Below, in pieces: positions 1 through 16,756 of a DNA stretch of 64,000 nt; positions within the stretch are counted from its first letter, which is position 1; each line of letters opens with the position of its first letter. Position numbers and translations under genes: made by a program. The stretch lies in NCBI GenBank assembly GCA_949361645.1, contig OX442427.1, positions 6,435,058-6,499,057 of the forward strand, written 5' to 3'. The notes beneath the pieces were generated by a model, which worked only from the letters and a program-made list of their open reading frames with translations, was not told the DNA's origin and made no database searches. Source of the stretch: Spongilla lacustris. Taxonomy: Eukaryota; Porifera; Demospongiae; Spongillida; Spongillidae.

Positions 1-74
1 CACACACACAGCACACACACATGCACACACACACAAACACACTCACACACTCACACACACACACTCACACATAC
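1..74. repeat. (CA)n microsatellite
   Basis: Nearly pure CACACA with a few T interruptions at the left edge of the window. It probably continues outside. Confidence 0.9.
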
Positions 75-489
75 ACAACAGGCCGCAAGCACTGAGATTG
101 ATACGATTCAAATTGATCATTATCAGCATTCCTCCATCCAGCACCTGACCCCATATAGTGATTAAGCATGTACCAACATATGTTCAGTTATCAGCATTAT
201 TAATGAACTAACTTCAGTACACGGTAATAACACACTGTACTTGCACAAACATCACACTGTAATGGCGGATTATGGCCACTACCTCTCATAAAAAATGGAT
301 AATGGCCACTACAAAATGGCCCAGTGCATAGTACACTAGGTCCTTTATGATTTCTCTGTAGGTTTCATTAATGGCTCTTACAAAAGATTTCAGGAAACCC
401 ACCACAAACTATAGTGTTGTTGTACAAGGTTTTAAAAGGGAAAACCACAGTTCTTGTGACCTCATCTGGTAAGCCCAAGATGATGAGAC

Positions 490-810
490 AGTGGGCACAT
501 ACCCGAACACCCATTCCTGTTTATATGGGTACATACCTGAATGCTTATTCCTGCAAATATGGGCACATACACATGTGCCTGAACACCCATTCCTGCACAT
601 ATGGGCACATACCTGAACACCCATTCCTGCCTATATGGGCACATACCTGAACACCCATTCCTGCCTATATGGGCACATACCTGAACACCCATTCCTGCCT
701 ATATGGGCACATACCTGAACACCCATTCCTGCCTATATGGGCACATACCTGAACACCCATTCCTGCATATATGGGCACATACCTGAACACCCATTCCTGC
801 ACATATATGC
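490..810. repeat. 34-bp minisatellite (about 9 copies)
   Basis: Head-to-tail copies of a 34-base unit around CCTGAACACCCATTCCTGCC followed by a TATATGGGCACATA part. The array ends only a few bases from the exon of the PH-START gene at 817-905, so it lies in that gene's next intron. The short ORFs here are translations of the repeat. Confidence 0.9.
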
Positions 811-816
811 TGGTAC

Positions 817-3800
817 CCAGGCCTTCAAAGCCACAACATCTCTTTTGGAAATCCTTGGAATGGGAAGGAGAAGCTGGTTGTATATGATAGTGCTACGAGG
901 CTCATCTGTGTGAGTGTGTGTATGTGTGCATGTGTATGTGTACGTGTGTGTGTGTGCACACACACGTATGTGTACATGTGTGTGCATGCATATGTAGAAA
1001 TGTGTGTGTATATGTAGTGGTGTGTGTGTGTGTGTGCATGTGTATGAAAAGAAGTGGATATTGACAATTTGGTGTGCATACCTTCAAAGGAGTTCAGCAA
1101 TGTCTCATTTCTAAATATGTAGTCCAACTGGAGGCAGGTGTGTATGCATTCCAAACAAAGAACACACTTATATAACCACATATATACCACATATATACCA
1201 CATATGTACCACATATATACACATATATACACATATATACACTTATATACACATATATACACTTATATACACATATATGTATACCATACCATATATATAC
1301 CACATACATACCACATACATACAAATACATACCACACACAACTATACATGTCATACATACACATAACTCACACCATTACACATACCCACATATACACAAG
1401 CACATACCCTCCCACACATACACACCTTCCCTCCTTCTTTGGTGCTGAGCTGAAGGAACTGGTAGACGGTGCTGGGGTCTGCTGACAGCACTCCTTCCAC
1501 CTTGACAACCAACCGCCCATTTCTGCTTCCCCCAAATGTGCTTCTAGACAGGGTAACGCCATCTTTTGTCTCTTCACTGGTCCACCGTACAGACGTTAAT
1601 GCCCGACAGACATCCTTAAAGCGCTGGTTGTGAGAAGGAAACAAGGCTTACTGTACTTGCACAATAAGGCATGCACACACCTCCACTCGCCAGTGTGCGC
1701 TGTGGTAGGCGTCCATCCTTGCAGATGTGGTTAGCCCAGAATCAACTGTTTGATGCGTTCTAGATGAGGCATCACGTGTGCCTTCTTCGCCCGTATCCAT
1801 GTCTATGTCTTCACAAATCTCATCTTCAGTTAACACTTCCGGCCGAACGCTGTTATAAATAATACGCTTTATACAACAGACAAAACACGTGCAATCCTCG
1901 GTAGTATAGTGGTTAGTATCTCCGCCTGTCACGTGGAAGACCCGGGTTCAATTCCCGGCCGGGGAGCTTTTTTTTTTTTCTTCCTTATTTTTTTTTTCAA
2001 TAAAATAATGCTAGGGTTAGTTTAGCTTAGACTCCGTCCTTTCTCCTCATCTTTTACTAACTTGTGTATACAGTATTACTATAAACAGAGGAGAATTATC
2101 ATCATAACTGCATTGCATGAAGCATTGAACACAAAATGCTCAGCTGATGGAGTGCCACCATGCTTATTATTATGTGCAAGGGTGCTAGGTCTACTGTTGA
2201 ACATACACGTGCTTGATTACATGAGTTCCTTTCACCTGTATCACTGACCTTTGTTCTACGGAATATTTAAAGGACATATTGTCCGCATCACAAGGTGAAA
2301 AACTTGCAGTCAGGTCGAGATCACGATCAGTTGGACCACAATCTGCTGCCGACTCCTAGCAGTAAAAATGAAACTAGCAATAAACTAAGTGTTGTCATGG
2401 TGACTGCACTCGTACCCTGGCAGGCTTGATCCTGCCGCACCTGTTCCTGATGGTATCCCTCCTCAGCTGGACCTGCTCTGGGACACCCTGGATGACAGCA
2501 TCAATGGCGGTCATCCACTCCCGCATGTCCACGGGTGTGCCTAGGAAGGAGGGAGGGAGGGAGGGAGGGAGGGAGAGAGAGAGGAGGGAGGGAGAGATGA
2601 GGGAGGGTGGGAGGAAGGGAGTCAAAGGGCTCCTGCTCATTCTTCATTAGTCTGTTTAATGAGTTTGTTTTTAGTACTTATTATGCAAACAAACGTCCCC
2701 GTTCAGTAGACAAGCTAGCTGTGCCTCAGACATGATTCCTTTCCCCTCCCCCTCACAAAGCTACGCTACTCTAACTTACTGCAGCTGATGTAGTATGTGC
2801 GAGAGGCACCATCATCCAGTAGTGGTCCAACTGCAAAACAATTCCGATGCGCTTTCTCTCCATTCTCCAGCTGCCTAGTGCAATCTAAAACCATGGTGTG
2901 CGTGGTGTGTGTGTGCGTGGTGTGTGTGTGTGGTGTGTGTGTGTGTGTGGTGTGTGTGTTGTGTGTGTGGTGTGTTTGTGTGTGTGTGGTGCATGTGGTG
3001 TGTATTGTGTGTGTGTTGTGTGGTGTGTGTGTGTGTTGCATGTGTGATGTGTGTTGTGTGTGTGTGGTGTGTGTGTGGTGTGGTGTGTGTGTGGTGTGGT
3101 GTGGTGTGTGTGTGGTGTGGTGTGTGTGGTGTGTGTGTGTATTCATAGTGTTTATTTCAAACATTGCAAGAGACATGCCCCTCCCCTTCCTATGGTGTAA
3201 GTATGGCCTCTTCAACTTTCAGCTGCACATAAGAGACACGCCTCCTTCCCTACAGAATTTACTGTTATTGTTCGTACATAAATATATTTCTACAGCATAT
3301 TAATAATCACTAAAAAAATTTCCCCTTTCAAATTCCTGTGGTAGTGACAACTGATCATGACACTGGTGTTATGTACGTGTGTTCCATAACTCAACGTACT
3401 TACAAGTCACGTCCAACTTGAATGAGCCTGCTGGATTTCTGTCTTTCTGGCTCCTATTACAAACATTGTCAAAATGTTATAGCCAAACCGCCATGGTTTT
3501 AACACCATTGATTTGCAACTAATTAGTACAATTCCAGTATCTTTAGAGCGAACAAACTTACTTGTAATAACGAAGGGACGTGTTTTGCCCCATCTGAACA
3601 AGTCTGAACCAACGTCGCCTCCAGTTAGTTTTACCAAACAGGGCAGTCCCGCTTTCCTTGACGCACCAGCCTTCATGAAGTATTCGTTCTTTTAGGAGAG
3701 AATAGAGAGAGAGGCATAACTTAATCTGCAGAATACGCGTGCATGCGTACACAGGCATTACGCACACAGCCTTTGGAGGTGTGCCACCCACGCCATGTAC

Positions 3801-3887
3801 CCACACTATTACAATGCGCAGTTATCACTTTTCACTGAATACCTATACGACAAGCCTAGTATAATTTCAGCGTGTTGACAAACGACG

Positions 3888-3920
<33 letters not shown>

Positions 3921-3983
3921 GCAAACGACTTCGTTACCATCAACAACGGAGGTGGATCTGGTCAAAGTTCTTCGCGTGGCCAT
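817..3983 (-). CDS. PH-START domain protein (3' end outside window)
   Basis: Probable lipid-binding protein with an N-terminal pleckstrin-homology domain, an acidic linker and a START domain. Exons read leftward: 3983-3938, 3688-3562, 3438-3404, 2884-2780, 2540-2416, 2355-2276 (least certain: weak donor, chosen because it restores phase), 1849-1681, 1623-1426, 1127-1082, 905-817. All junctions are GT/AG and phases agree. The start ATG at 3983 gives MATRRTLTRSTSVVD. PH motifs are HEGWCVKESG, NWRRRWFRL, LRYYK, HRNCFAV and the terminal-helix tryptophan in MREWMTAIDAVIQ. START motifs are W-x5-KDGVTLSR, GRLVVKVEGVLSADPSTVY, STIIYNQLLLPIP and SKRDVV. The last ~60 START residues were not found inside the window. 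CERT also combines PH and START, but the PH sequence does not resemble it closely, so no symbol is given. Introns hold microsatellites and a tRNA. Confidence 0.75.
903..1425. repeat. TG/CA and TATACA/CACATA microsatellites
   Basis: Two intronic simple-repeat blocks of the PH-START gene: TG-rich at 908-1042, and a TATACACATA/CATACATACC-type block at 1160-1425. The small exon 1127-1082 lies between them. Confidence 0.85.
1895..1966 (+). tRNA. tRNA-Asp (GTC)
   Basis: The 72-nt sequence folds as a complete cloverleaf. The acceptor stem TCCTCGG pairs with CCGGGGA (one T-G wobble), with discriminator G. The anticodon stem TCCGC/GTGGA encloses loop CTGTCAC, giving anticodon GTC. The T-arm is CCGGGTTCAATTCCCGG, and the internal A box (TAGTATAGTGG) and B box (GGTTCAATTCC) are present. 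No intron and no encoded CCA, as expected for a eukaryotic nuclear tRNA. It lies inside an intron of the PH-START gene on the opposite strand. Confidence 0.96.
1967..1980 (+). terminator. Pol III oligo-T terminator
   Basis: A run of about 12 T begins two bases after the tRNA-Asp, the usual RNA polymerase III stop signal. Confidence 0.85.
2548..2612. repeat. (GGGA)n-rich purine tract
   Basis: GGAGGGAGGGAGG tract. On the minus strand it is a pyrimidine run placed directly before the acceptor of the PH-domain exon starting at 2540, so it may double as the polypyrimidine tract. Confidence 0.8.
2896..3145. repeat. (TG)n/GTGTGGT microsatellite
   Basis: About 250 bases of TG repeats interrupted by TGGTG. 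It lies in the intron between PH-domain exons 3438-3404 and 2884-2780 of the leftward gene. Confidence 0.9.
3891..3919. repeat. poly-A tract
   Basis: 29 consecutive A in the first intron of the PH-START gene; poly-T on the transcribed strand. Confidence 0.85.
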
Positions 3984-4254
3984 CTCTGCAACATTATAAA
4001 ATTAAAAGAATGTGCCACTGCAGCGCAGATAGCCGCCCACTTCCGTTATTACACGTGCAGGTGCTTTTACACACGCGCGCGGGCATGCTTATTATTCGTA
4101 CTGGCATCCACACAAGCTCACACATTCACACAATGCACGTACATGTACACCCTTCTGTGTGTACAATGTCGGTTGGGGCGTGTCCGTGTACACGACCCTG
4201 GAAACAACACCCACTCGTCTTCCTTCCGGTCGCAAACGGGAAAAGCAAAAGAAG
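3984..4254. promoter_or_regulatory. Shared promoter of the PH-START / PICK1 pair
   Basis: 271 bases separate the two divergent start codons (3983 leftward, 4255 rightward). The stretch is locally CpG-rich (CACGCGCGCGGGC at 4072-4084) and contains no obvious TATA box in either direction. Both genes start inside or next to it, so a bidirectional promoter is the natural reading. 5' UTR boundaries are unknown. Confidence 0.5.
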
Positions 4255-10501
<6,247 letters not shown>

Positions 10502-10713
10502 GGCACTCCCTTACCTCTTTGCACAGGCAGCAGAAGGTAAATAAATCTGGGGAGTGGAAAAGTACAAAACCCTTGGGAGATGCTTTCACTTTTTCGGATG
10601 GTTCTTCTACTACTGCATTTTCAGCACTCTCATCAGTAGCAACCAATGTTAATTTCATCACACGTCAATAATGTAATTCTATATGTATAATAGGGGGTAG
10701 AATAATACTTCGG
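10502..10713. other. Non-coding sequence downstream of PICK1
   Basis: 3' flank of PICK1. A short open frame to 10671 could be an alternative last exon, but it has no recognisable motif. No clear polyadenylation signal was identified. Confidence 0.4.
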
Positions 10714-10773
10714 CCCCCCCCCCCCCCCCCCCCCCCCCCCCATGGCCAAAGTGAAGGGGGGGGGGGGGGGGGG
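10714..10773. repeat. C28 and G18 homopolymer runs
   Basis: 28 C (10714-10741), then ATGGCCAAAGTGAA, then 18 G (10756-10773). The two runs can pair as an inverted repeat. Confidence 0.9.
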
Positions 10774-10789
10774 AGGTACAGACCCCTTG

Positions 10790-11240
10790 CTCCCCCACCT
10801 ATGCTTTGGCCTCTGGCAGGGATCCTCCCCAAGGTAAAATCACACTGACTCTAATGTGGTCTCTTAATGACATGTTTTCCTATTCCTGCTGGTATGAATG
10901 CTTTGCATTCAGTAATATATTTCTGCTTAATTTAAACTATAATTAGACAATTTTGTATCACCTAATGCAAAAGTGATACAATTCTGCTTAATTTAATGCA
11001 AAAATAAATCAATCAAGTTTAGTCATCAGTATCATCTAGTGATATGAGAGCTCCCCCTGCCCTAGGAATAACATGGCCTCCATAGCCTAAGAACAGTTAT
11101 AATGGTGACATCACCATAACAATCAGGACATACATGTATAATGCAAACAAATTAAACATACTATGCCATTAGTTTTATTTTGCTTTGTAGTTTGACTCTC
11201 CCTAAGTGCATCCTGCTATAGTATATGTGAATATCCATGT
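10790..11240. repeat. Duplicated 3' flank of a RING/TRAF-like copy
   Basis: Diverged copy of the sequence at about 19420-19935. Shared blocks include GACTCTAATGTGGTCTC, TTCCTGCTGGTATGAATG, AGTAATATAT and TATCAC(C/G)TAATGCAAAA in the same order. In both places it lies downstream of a minus-strand RING/TRAF-like copy, so the duplicated unit was larger than the coding region. Confidence 0.7.
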
Positions 11241-11790
11241 TTACATGTAGGCCATAAACGACTCTATACCGAGGTTCCAGATCCTTCTTAAAAAAATACT
11301 TCTGCCCTGTTTGTGTGTACACCTCAGTTTTCCAATCACATCATCAGCCATACCTTCAGCTATGGCCCTGGCCTTAGCAACTTCAGCCTTAGCCTTAGCA
11401 GCTTCAGCTTCAACCTTTGCCTTAGCCACTACAGGCTGGAGAATGTGTAGGTCCTCCCCAAATATGGCAGCCTGAGCTTGTAGCTCCTCCAGTAATGACA
11501 TTTGTACTTGTAGTTTCTCCTCAAACATTTGATGCAACTGATGAATTTGCTGTTCATGTGACCGCTGTAGCTGCACAAAGGCTTTGGAGAGAGCCACAAA
11601 ATGTACACCAATGTCCTGTTCATGTTCACCCTATTGTGTGCATCAAAACTTTGACGAGTAAGGTTGGAGCACCGCACTGCAGAGGGCATGACACGGGAGC
11701 GTACGGACATATCCCAAGGTGAGCGGGCATTCAATTGTACATTGTGGAGACTTTGCATGATGGATGAGGACAGTGATAGCACATCAGAGA
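11241..11790 (-). pseudogene. Truncated RING/TRAF-like pseudogene
   Basis: Minus-strand relic of the family at 13114-14433. It keeps the coiled-coil part (ALSKAFVQLQ, HQMFEEKLQVQMSLLEEL, EGMADDVIGKLRC) and degraded zinc-finger sequence (CSNLTRQSFDAHN) in another frame. The RING and most zinc fingers are missing, a segment is lost around 11630, and the C-terminus is frameshifted. Confidence 0.8.
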
Positions 11791-12039
11791 ATGAGCAGCA
11801 TGATTGAATGGCTAGTGTTTTGGCTATCCCAGCCAAATAAGAATTCATCTGTCTCACAAGCCCATTCTACCAAACACCTCTACATAAATATCCAACCTCT
11901 ATCCAACATCATTAATAAGATACTTTCTTATTCTCCCCTTCTGCTACTAATGCTTGCTTCTGACAAAGACTTGAAAGCAGATTGATCACCCTCAGGTCAA
12001 AGGCAGCATGATAAGAGTGGCCGGTACCAAATGGGGACT

Positions 12040-12640
12040 AGAACATCCATTTCCTAGCTTCATCATCAAACAGCTCAGCCAGATTTGACGGGGCAGCCCT
12101 TGCCAGGTGGACCAATTTGCAATAGTAGCTGCCACACAAGCGCAAGAGAGACAATGCCACTTGTGGGATTATTGCTGTAACATCTACCAAGGCCAAGGGG
12201 GACAATAGTTTCTTGGCATCAGCATGCACACTTTCCTGCAATGAACTTTGAGGCAATGCCGCAGGTAAGGGACACCAAGCTGAATGTTAAGGTTAGGATG
12301 GTGTGAGAACTTGACCGCAGTTGGAATTATAGTAACATAGTGTTTTGAGAGCCCACATCTTGCCAAGTTGATGTGAATCCCCACCAATTAAAGAAAGTCC
12401 TAACTCCTCAATGTGCCCATCATTGAGGTACCAAAGTACAGCATCTACATGTATGCTTGAGATCAGCCTTTGAGTACTAAAGAAAGCAGCAATGGACCAA
12501 GGTCCAATGCTCTTCAATCTACAAGCCATGCCTGGAAAAGGTTGGAAGCTAATTTTCCTTGCCAGTGAGCCTTCTTGGATTCCCCAACTGCTATGGGTCT
12601 AATATCTGAGTGGATAGACATAGTAAACATTGCAAATCGA
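12040..12640 (-). pseudogene. Decayed reverse-transcriptase fragment
   Basis: Minus-strand coding relic in several frames. Motifs in order: DIRPIAVGE, LSLIGGDSH, NIQLGVP, VALSLLRLCGSYYCKLVHLA and FDDEARK. IRPIAVGE and the late L-R-x-C...KL-x-HLAR segment are recurrent in mobile-element reverse transcriptases of marine invertebrates (from memory, not checked). Frame changes between motifs show it is dead. The element class is not assigned. Confidence 0.55.
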
Positions 12641-12649
12641 AGACTTGTG

Positions 12650-13002
12650 GTTAACATGTACAACATCTTTTTGTAGAGCATACAGTAAAGGCTCGTACAT
12701 CAGGATACTGTTTGCTTTCAACCTTACCAATCTGTGCCGTTTTGATGGCAAGTTGATAGGTTTCTACAATTTTGTGCCGATGTGCTAACATCCTGCAGAT
12801 TTACTGTAAGACCGCATGCAGATAAAGTGTCAAAGAGGGAACTCGGTTATCGATGATATATGACAAGTACAAACCATTACGTAATTCCACTGGGTCGGCC
12901 CGGATTTGGATCCGCTTACTAGTATCGGGCGCTCGCGGTTATCGAATAAAACAAACTTAGTGGTTCCCACAATTGCTCGCTAGGCGCGCATATATGCAAT
13001 GC
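12650..13002. other. Upstream region of the + RING/TRAF-like gene
   Basis: No gene seen. CpG dinucleotides become frequent from about 12800 (TCGGCCCGGATTTGGATCCG, GGGCGCTCGCGG) towards the TATA box, suggesting promoter-proximal sequence. Confidence 0.4.
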
Positions 13003-13017
13003 GCATATATATAAAGG
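13003..13017 (+). promoter_or_regulatory. TATA box of the RING/TATA-linked TRAF-like gene
   Basis: GCATATATATAAAGGC, a strong TATA match about 100 bases upstream of the start ATG at 13114 and the only such box close by. Position and distance fit a core promoter with a short 5' UTR. Confidence 0.6.
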
Positions 13018-13113
13018 CACGGGGCTATGTATAATAATAATATTATAATTATACACTAGGAGGCCTAACAGACATTTCTTTTCGTGTGGGAGTCCTTAAT
13101 TCGCTTCATTAAC

Positions 13114-14433
13114 ATGGCTGCTGAAAATCTGCAATCTCATTGCGTCATGCAAGCTGGCGCTGGTAGGAGAGGTGGCTTTCCTCCCAGTATATTCAGCAAT
13201 CAAACAAAAAGTGAATCCTACCACTGCCTCATATGCTTTGAAGTTTGCCGCTCTCCCGTCACGTGCCAATCTGGAGCTCATCTGTTTTGTCTCAACTGTC
13301 TCGCCGCAAGCCTTCGACGAAATGCGAGCTGTCCAGTTTGTAGAGAACCTCTCACTGCTCCCTTGCCTTCCGCCTTTGCATCAGCACAGGTGTCCGCTCT
13401 AGACGTTGTGTGCGTACACGACAAATGCAAGTGGAAAGGAACTTGTGCTCGATTGGACGGCCATCTTGACATTGAGTGTACTTACGAACCCATCGCGTGT
13501 TCTGAAGAAGCCTGTAGAGCCCTTGTTCCGCGTGGAGAGATGGCTACACACCAACAGTTTGCTTGTCTGCAGAGCTGTCCTAACTCCAAGCCCAATGCGG
13601 AAGGAAGCGATAAAGACGAGCAGGATACGTGCGATGTCCGTCTGAGTCGCAACGACCTCATCGACCACCTCAAATACCACTGCAAACTTCGCCCAACCCA
13701 CTGTCCTCATCCATCGTGCGAAGTCTCCACAATGTACAACCGAATGTCCGCCCACCTTGAGATATGTCCGTACGCTCCCGTGGCATGCCCTATACAGTGC
13801 GGTGCTCCCAACCTTACTCGTCAAAGTCTCGATGCACACAAAAGGGACTGTCCCAATGAGCCTGTCCCATGTGTCCACGCCCCTCTGGGATGCTCTCACG
13901 TTGCCCCACGTGATCAGATAGCTGAACATGAACAGGACAATGGTGTACATTTTGTGGCTCTCTCCAAAGCCTTTGTGCAGCTACAGCAGTCACATGAACA
14001 GCAACAGCAGTCACATCATCAGCTGCATCAAATGTTTGAGGAGAAACTACAAGTACAAATGTCATTACTGGAGAAGCTACAAGCTCAGGCTGCCATATTT
14101 GAGGAGGACCTACACATTCTCCAGCCTGTAGTGGCTAGTGCTAAAACTGATGCTAAGGCTATTGCAGATGCTGAAGGTATGGCTGATGATGTGATTGGAA
14201 CACTGAGATGTTACTTCTGCACTAGTAATAACCCAGCAGTATCATTTTATAGGAAGGACAATGCCTCTGAACCCCTGCGTAAAGATCGTAAAGATTCAAA
14301 TTGCATATATGGATTTTTTGGAACATGTTCAAAGCACAGAATGTTAGGAATCTTCACATGGGGATTAAGCATTGGATCTAGTAAAGATGAGCTAGTCGAA
14401 ATAATATTGAGAAAACTGAAATCTACACCTTGA
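13114..14433 (+). CDS. RING finger / TRAF-type zinc-finger / coiled-coil protein
   Basis: Single-exon gene, 439 residues, probably an E3 ubiquitin-ligase or TRAF-like adaptor. The start at 13114 is AACATGG; an in-frame GTG lies upstream, and the minus-strand copy at 21183 starts at the ATG equivalent to 13147. Residues ~38-80 form a C3HC4 RING (CLIC, TCQSGAHLFCLNC, CPVC). About 100-270 hold TRAF-type zinc fingers (VVCVHDKCKWKGTC, HLDIECTYEPIAC, CPHPSCEV, HLEICPYAPVACPIQCG, HKRDCPNEPVPC). About 275-360 form a Gln/Glu/Leu-rich coiled coil. The C-terminus lacks a recognisable MATH/TRAF-C domain and instead has a short cysteine segment (RCYFC, CIYGFFGTC). Related copies lie at 19939-21183 and 26148-27428. 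Function is inferred from domains only. Confidence 0.85.
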   Translation: MAAENLQSHCVMQAGAGRRGGFPPSIFSNQTKSESYHCLICFEVCRSPVTCQSGAHLFCLNCLAASLRRNASCPVCREPLTAPLPSAFASAQVSALDVVCVHDKCKWKGTCARLDGHLDIECTYEPIACSEEACRALVPRGEMATHQQFACLQSCPNSKPNAEGSDKDEQDTCDVRLSRNDLIDHLKYHCKLRPTHCPHPSCEVSTMYNRMSAHLEICPYAPVACPIQCGAPNLTRQSLDAHKRDCPNEPVPCVHAPLGCSHVAPRDQIAEHEQDNGVHFVALSKAFVQLQQSHEQQQQSHHQLHQMFEEKLQVQMSLLEKLQAQAAIFEEDLHILQPVVASAKTDAKAIADAEGMADDVIGTLRCYFCTSNNPAVSFYRKDNASEPLRKDRKDSNCIYGFFGTCSKHRMLGIFTWGLSIGSSKDELVEIILRKLKSTP

Positions 14434-14649
14434 CTCAATGATAGTACTTGGCTACAAAATAACATTTATGTGGACACACCTGCATGTGTCAGGAGATATT
14501 GACCGATATAGATATCTTTATAATCAGGTGGCACTGCAGCAACTCCTTTAAATTCCTCTGCCACAATATTTGATATTGTACAAGCACCTAAGCAGTTTCG
14601 TCCTGTTTTCCTTTGCTTCTCGTGTATCGTGATTAATGCACTGTTCACA

Positions 14650-14830
14650 CCCTCTCTTGGGATGCACTCATGCACGTTGCCTACATGCATGATCACATTT
14701 TGTGGCTTTCTCCAAAGTCTTTGTGCAGCAATGGCAATCACATGACACAATCACAAAACCATCTACAACAGTCACATGACTATCTACAACACATGACCAT
14801 GCATCTACAGCTATCGCATAATCACTACTC
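14650..14830 (+). pseudogene. Short RING/TRAF-like relic
   Basis: Fragment matching the end of the zinc fingers and the start of the coiled coil of the neighbouring gene (TTGGGATGCACTCATGCACG, then CATTTTGTGGCTTTCTCCAA and CTTTGTGCAG), with further repetition of a CAATCACATGAC motif. Too short and broken to code. Confidence 0.65.
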
Positions 14831-14859
14831 TCGTGTATAAAATTTTCTTTCACACTTTA

Positions 14860-15110
14860 CGCGTCAAACCCCGCTAATAGCGTATATTCGCAGCACAGTG
14901 GATATAATTTTTCACGCATCATGTGTTTACATACGCGGCAAAGACAACAAAATTCATTGCGACAACGCACCTCGCAACGGCCCGAAGTAGTGAAGTGGTT
15001 TATGATCATTTCAATGTCACCAGGTTGAGAACGCGCGTGAGCAAACCGTACTTCACCCCTATTATCGTTGGGATGTAAGTCTCAGTTTAATAAATCAAGT
15101 TTTTTTTTTT
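14860..15110. other. Non-coding, CpG-containing spacer
   Basis: No gene or strong repeat seen. Contains ACGCGTCAAACCCCGC and an oligo-T run at 15102-15112. Confidence 0.3.
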
Positions 15111-15119
15111 TTCATAGTT

Positions 15120-15790
15120 ACAGGTATCTACATGGTACCGTCCGGCTCTTGAAAGACCTAATGTTAGGCTTTGATGGGGTCAGCTTGAGGGTATATGGGT
15201 TTTGCAGCCCTATCATTTGTGTCACTGCTAGGCGATCGACCCTTGCCAACACATGCCTGAAGGTTGTTCCCTAACCGATTAAGATGTTTGCACTTAACAT
15301 AATTAACATGACACTATAGCTGGCAACACTACATGGCTATATGAATTGATGCATACCATTTCTCAACACAGCGTGCCTCATCAATGACAAAAGCTTTCAG
15401 CCTCTCATAATGTAAATCTCTAGTAAGTATATTCTTCCATCTCTTACTGCCTATGAGCATCTCTGGTGTGAAAAACACCCAACTGGATTTTTTCCTGTGA
15501 GACTGCATGCATTGAGAACTGACTTGTCAGTAACCTCACCTAAGACATAGGCGGTTAATGGATAGAATTAAATGTTTTATGAATAAAGCAGCCATTTCCT
15601 GATCGTACCTGGTCTTTCATGATGGCCACTATAGTGGAAACTACAATGAGAATGGCAAGCAAGCATATAACAGAGGATTTTCACCGCAAAACCCGTGTGT
15701 AGAATAGCAAATACGTCCCTGCCTTCAATTAGAGCCACAGCTACTTCTACCTGTTCAGCTAGTTTCATGGCCGCCTCGATCACACTGCAC
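15120..15790 (-). pseudogene. RecQ-like helicase relic
   Basis: Minus-strand remnants in the correct order for a RecQ-type helicase: VALIEGRDVFAILHTGF (degraded Walker A; the family has PTGxGKS), FFTPEMLIGSKRWKNIL, ERLKAFVIDEARCVEKW (motif II DEAH changed to DEAR), then MIGLQNPYTLKLTPSKPNI. Frames change between blocks and both ATPase motifs are damaged, so the copy is dead. Truncated RecQ-like genes of this type are commonly multicopy and mobile-element-linked in invertebrates (general knowledge). Confidence 0.7.
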
Positions 15791-15799
15791 TACGGTTCT

Positions 15800-16750
15800 C
15801 TCAGTAAATTGAATGAATAAACACTTGCGTATGTTGATTAGGTGATAATTGACCGTATCGAAATGCTGCATTCTGATTAGACCGCAATCCCTGTATCCCT
15901 GTACAAAAACTGTACGGGTTTGGTACCCGACCTTCCGCCAGTACGCGAAGATCGGGCTACGCCAACTAATGCCGGTTATACCGGTATTAGTGACAATCGG
16001 TAGACCATTGAAAACGGAAACTTTGTTATTGCTAATAATGATGGTGATTCAGTTATGTTAGTAACACTTAATATATGTCTATCGCGCGATCACAGGAACG
16101 AATAGATTAATAAAACGTTCGCGATATACTAGTACAAGTACTAGCTAGCTATTGGATAAAATCGAGAGTTACGTTAGTAACTCTCATATAGGATTTGACC
16201 CCGATTATGAAGTCATTAAAAAAACGGGACCCGCTTCTAACGGAACTCCTATCCATCGGATCGCTTAGCTCTTTGTCATCGTCGAACAAGCAGTCAAAAA
16301 CGAGCAGTTTCATGTTTGTTAGATGTCATAAAACCGCGGAGAACAAAACATTTGTCGTAACTCGTACCCAGTCCCACCGTATTTCTCGTTGTTGTTCTTC
16401 TTATTCTTCTTGACCACGCATAACTCGAGATAGGAACACTTCTAAGAAATGAAAATCACACCAATAGCTTCAGAATTCATTGTCATTCTCGCTTCAGTGG
16501 TCAAAATGTATCGAGGCTACATTGTTAGCAAATGACGTATATTTAAGCATCCTGTATCTGACAGGACTCAAAACGATTAGAACTTGTTCATATTTTGTTC
16601 CAGTACATGTAGCTGTACATGTATATACGTAATCCAATGTGTACGGTCTGGGCACTACACCTAGTGAAATCGTGGCACGTATCCGGTTTGGGCACTAGCG
16701 CTTAGGCGGCTATTTACTAAATATCATCGGAACCCCGAGCCAGAACTAAC
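15800..16750. other. Intergenic, with one dispersed motif
   Basis: No gene seen. At 15880-15965, GTACCCGACCTTCCGCC and the bases around it resemble 28590-28680 and, inverted, 27725-27775, suggesting ends of a dispersed repeat. A short direct duplication (GGAACCCCGAGCCAGAACTA / GGAACCTCGAGCCTAAACTA) lies at 16730-16790. Confidence 0.4.
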
Positions 16751-16756
16751 CGGTGA

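Noticed and set aside
400..481. Plus-strand block VLKGKTTVLVTSS followed by a donor-like CATCTG|GTAAGC, resembling the end of an ABC transporter nucleotide-binding domain; or a minus-strand START exon.
   Set aside because: Only about 13 residues, the expected His of the ABC H-loop is missing, and the minus-strand frame stops early and does not fit START. Not supportable as an exon.
2797..3303. Long Cys/Val-rich and His/Thr-rich ORFs over TG/CA tracts (also 4126-4853, 9003-9512, 32404-32844).
   Set aside because: They are translations of dinucleotide repeats with no start context or domain.
13084..13113. Upstream extension of the + RING/TRAF-like gene by ten residues.
   Set aside because: The extension starts at GTG. 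ATG 13114 has a good context, so it was chosen.
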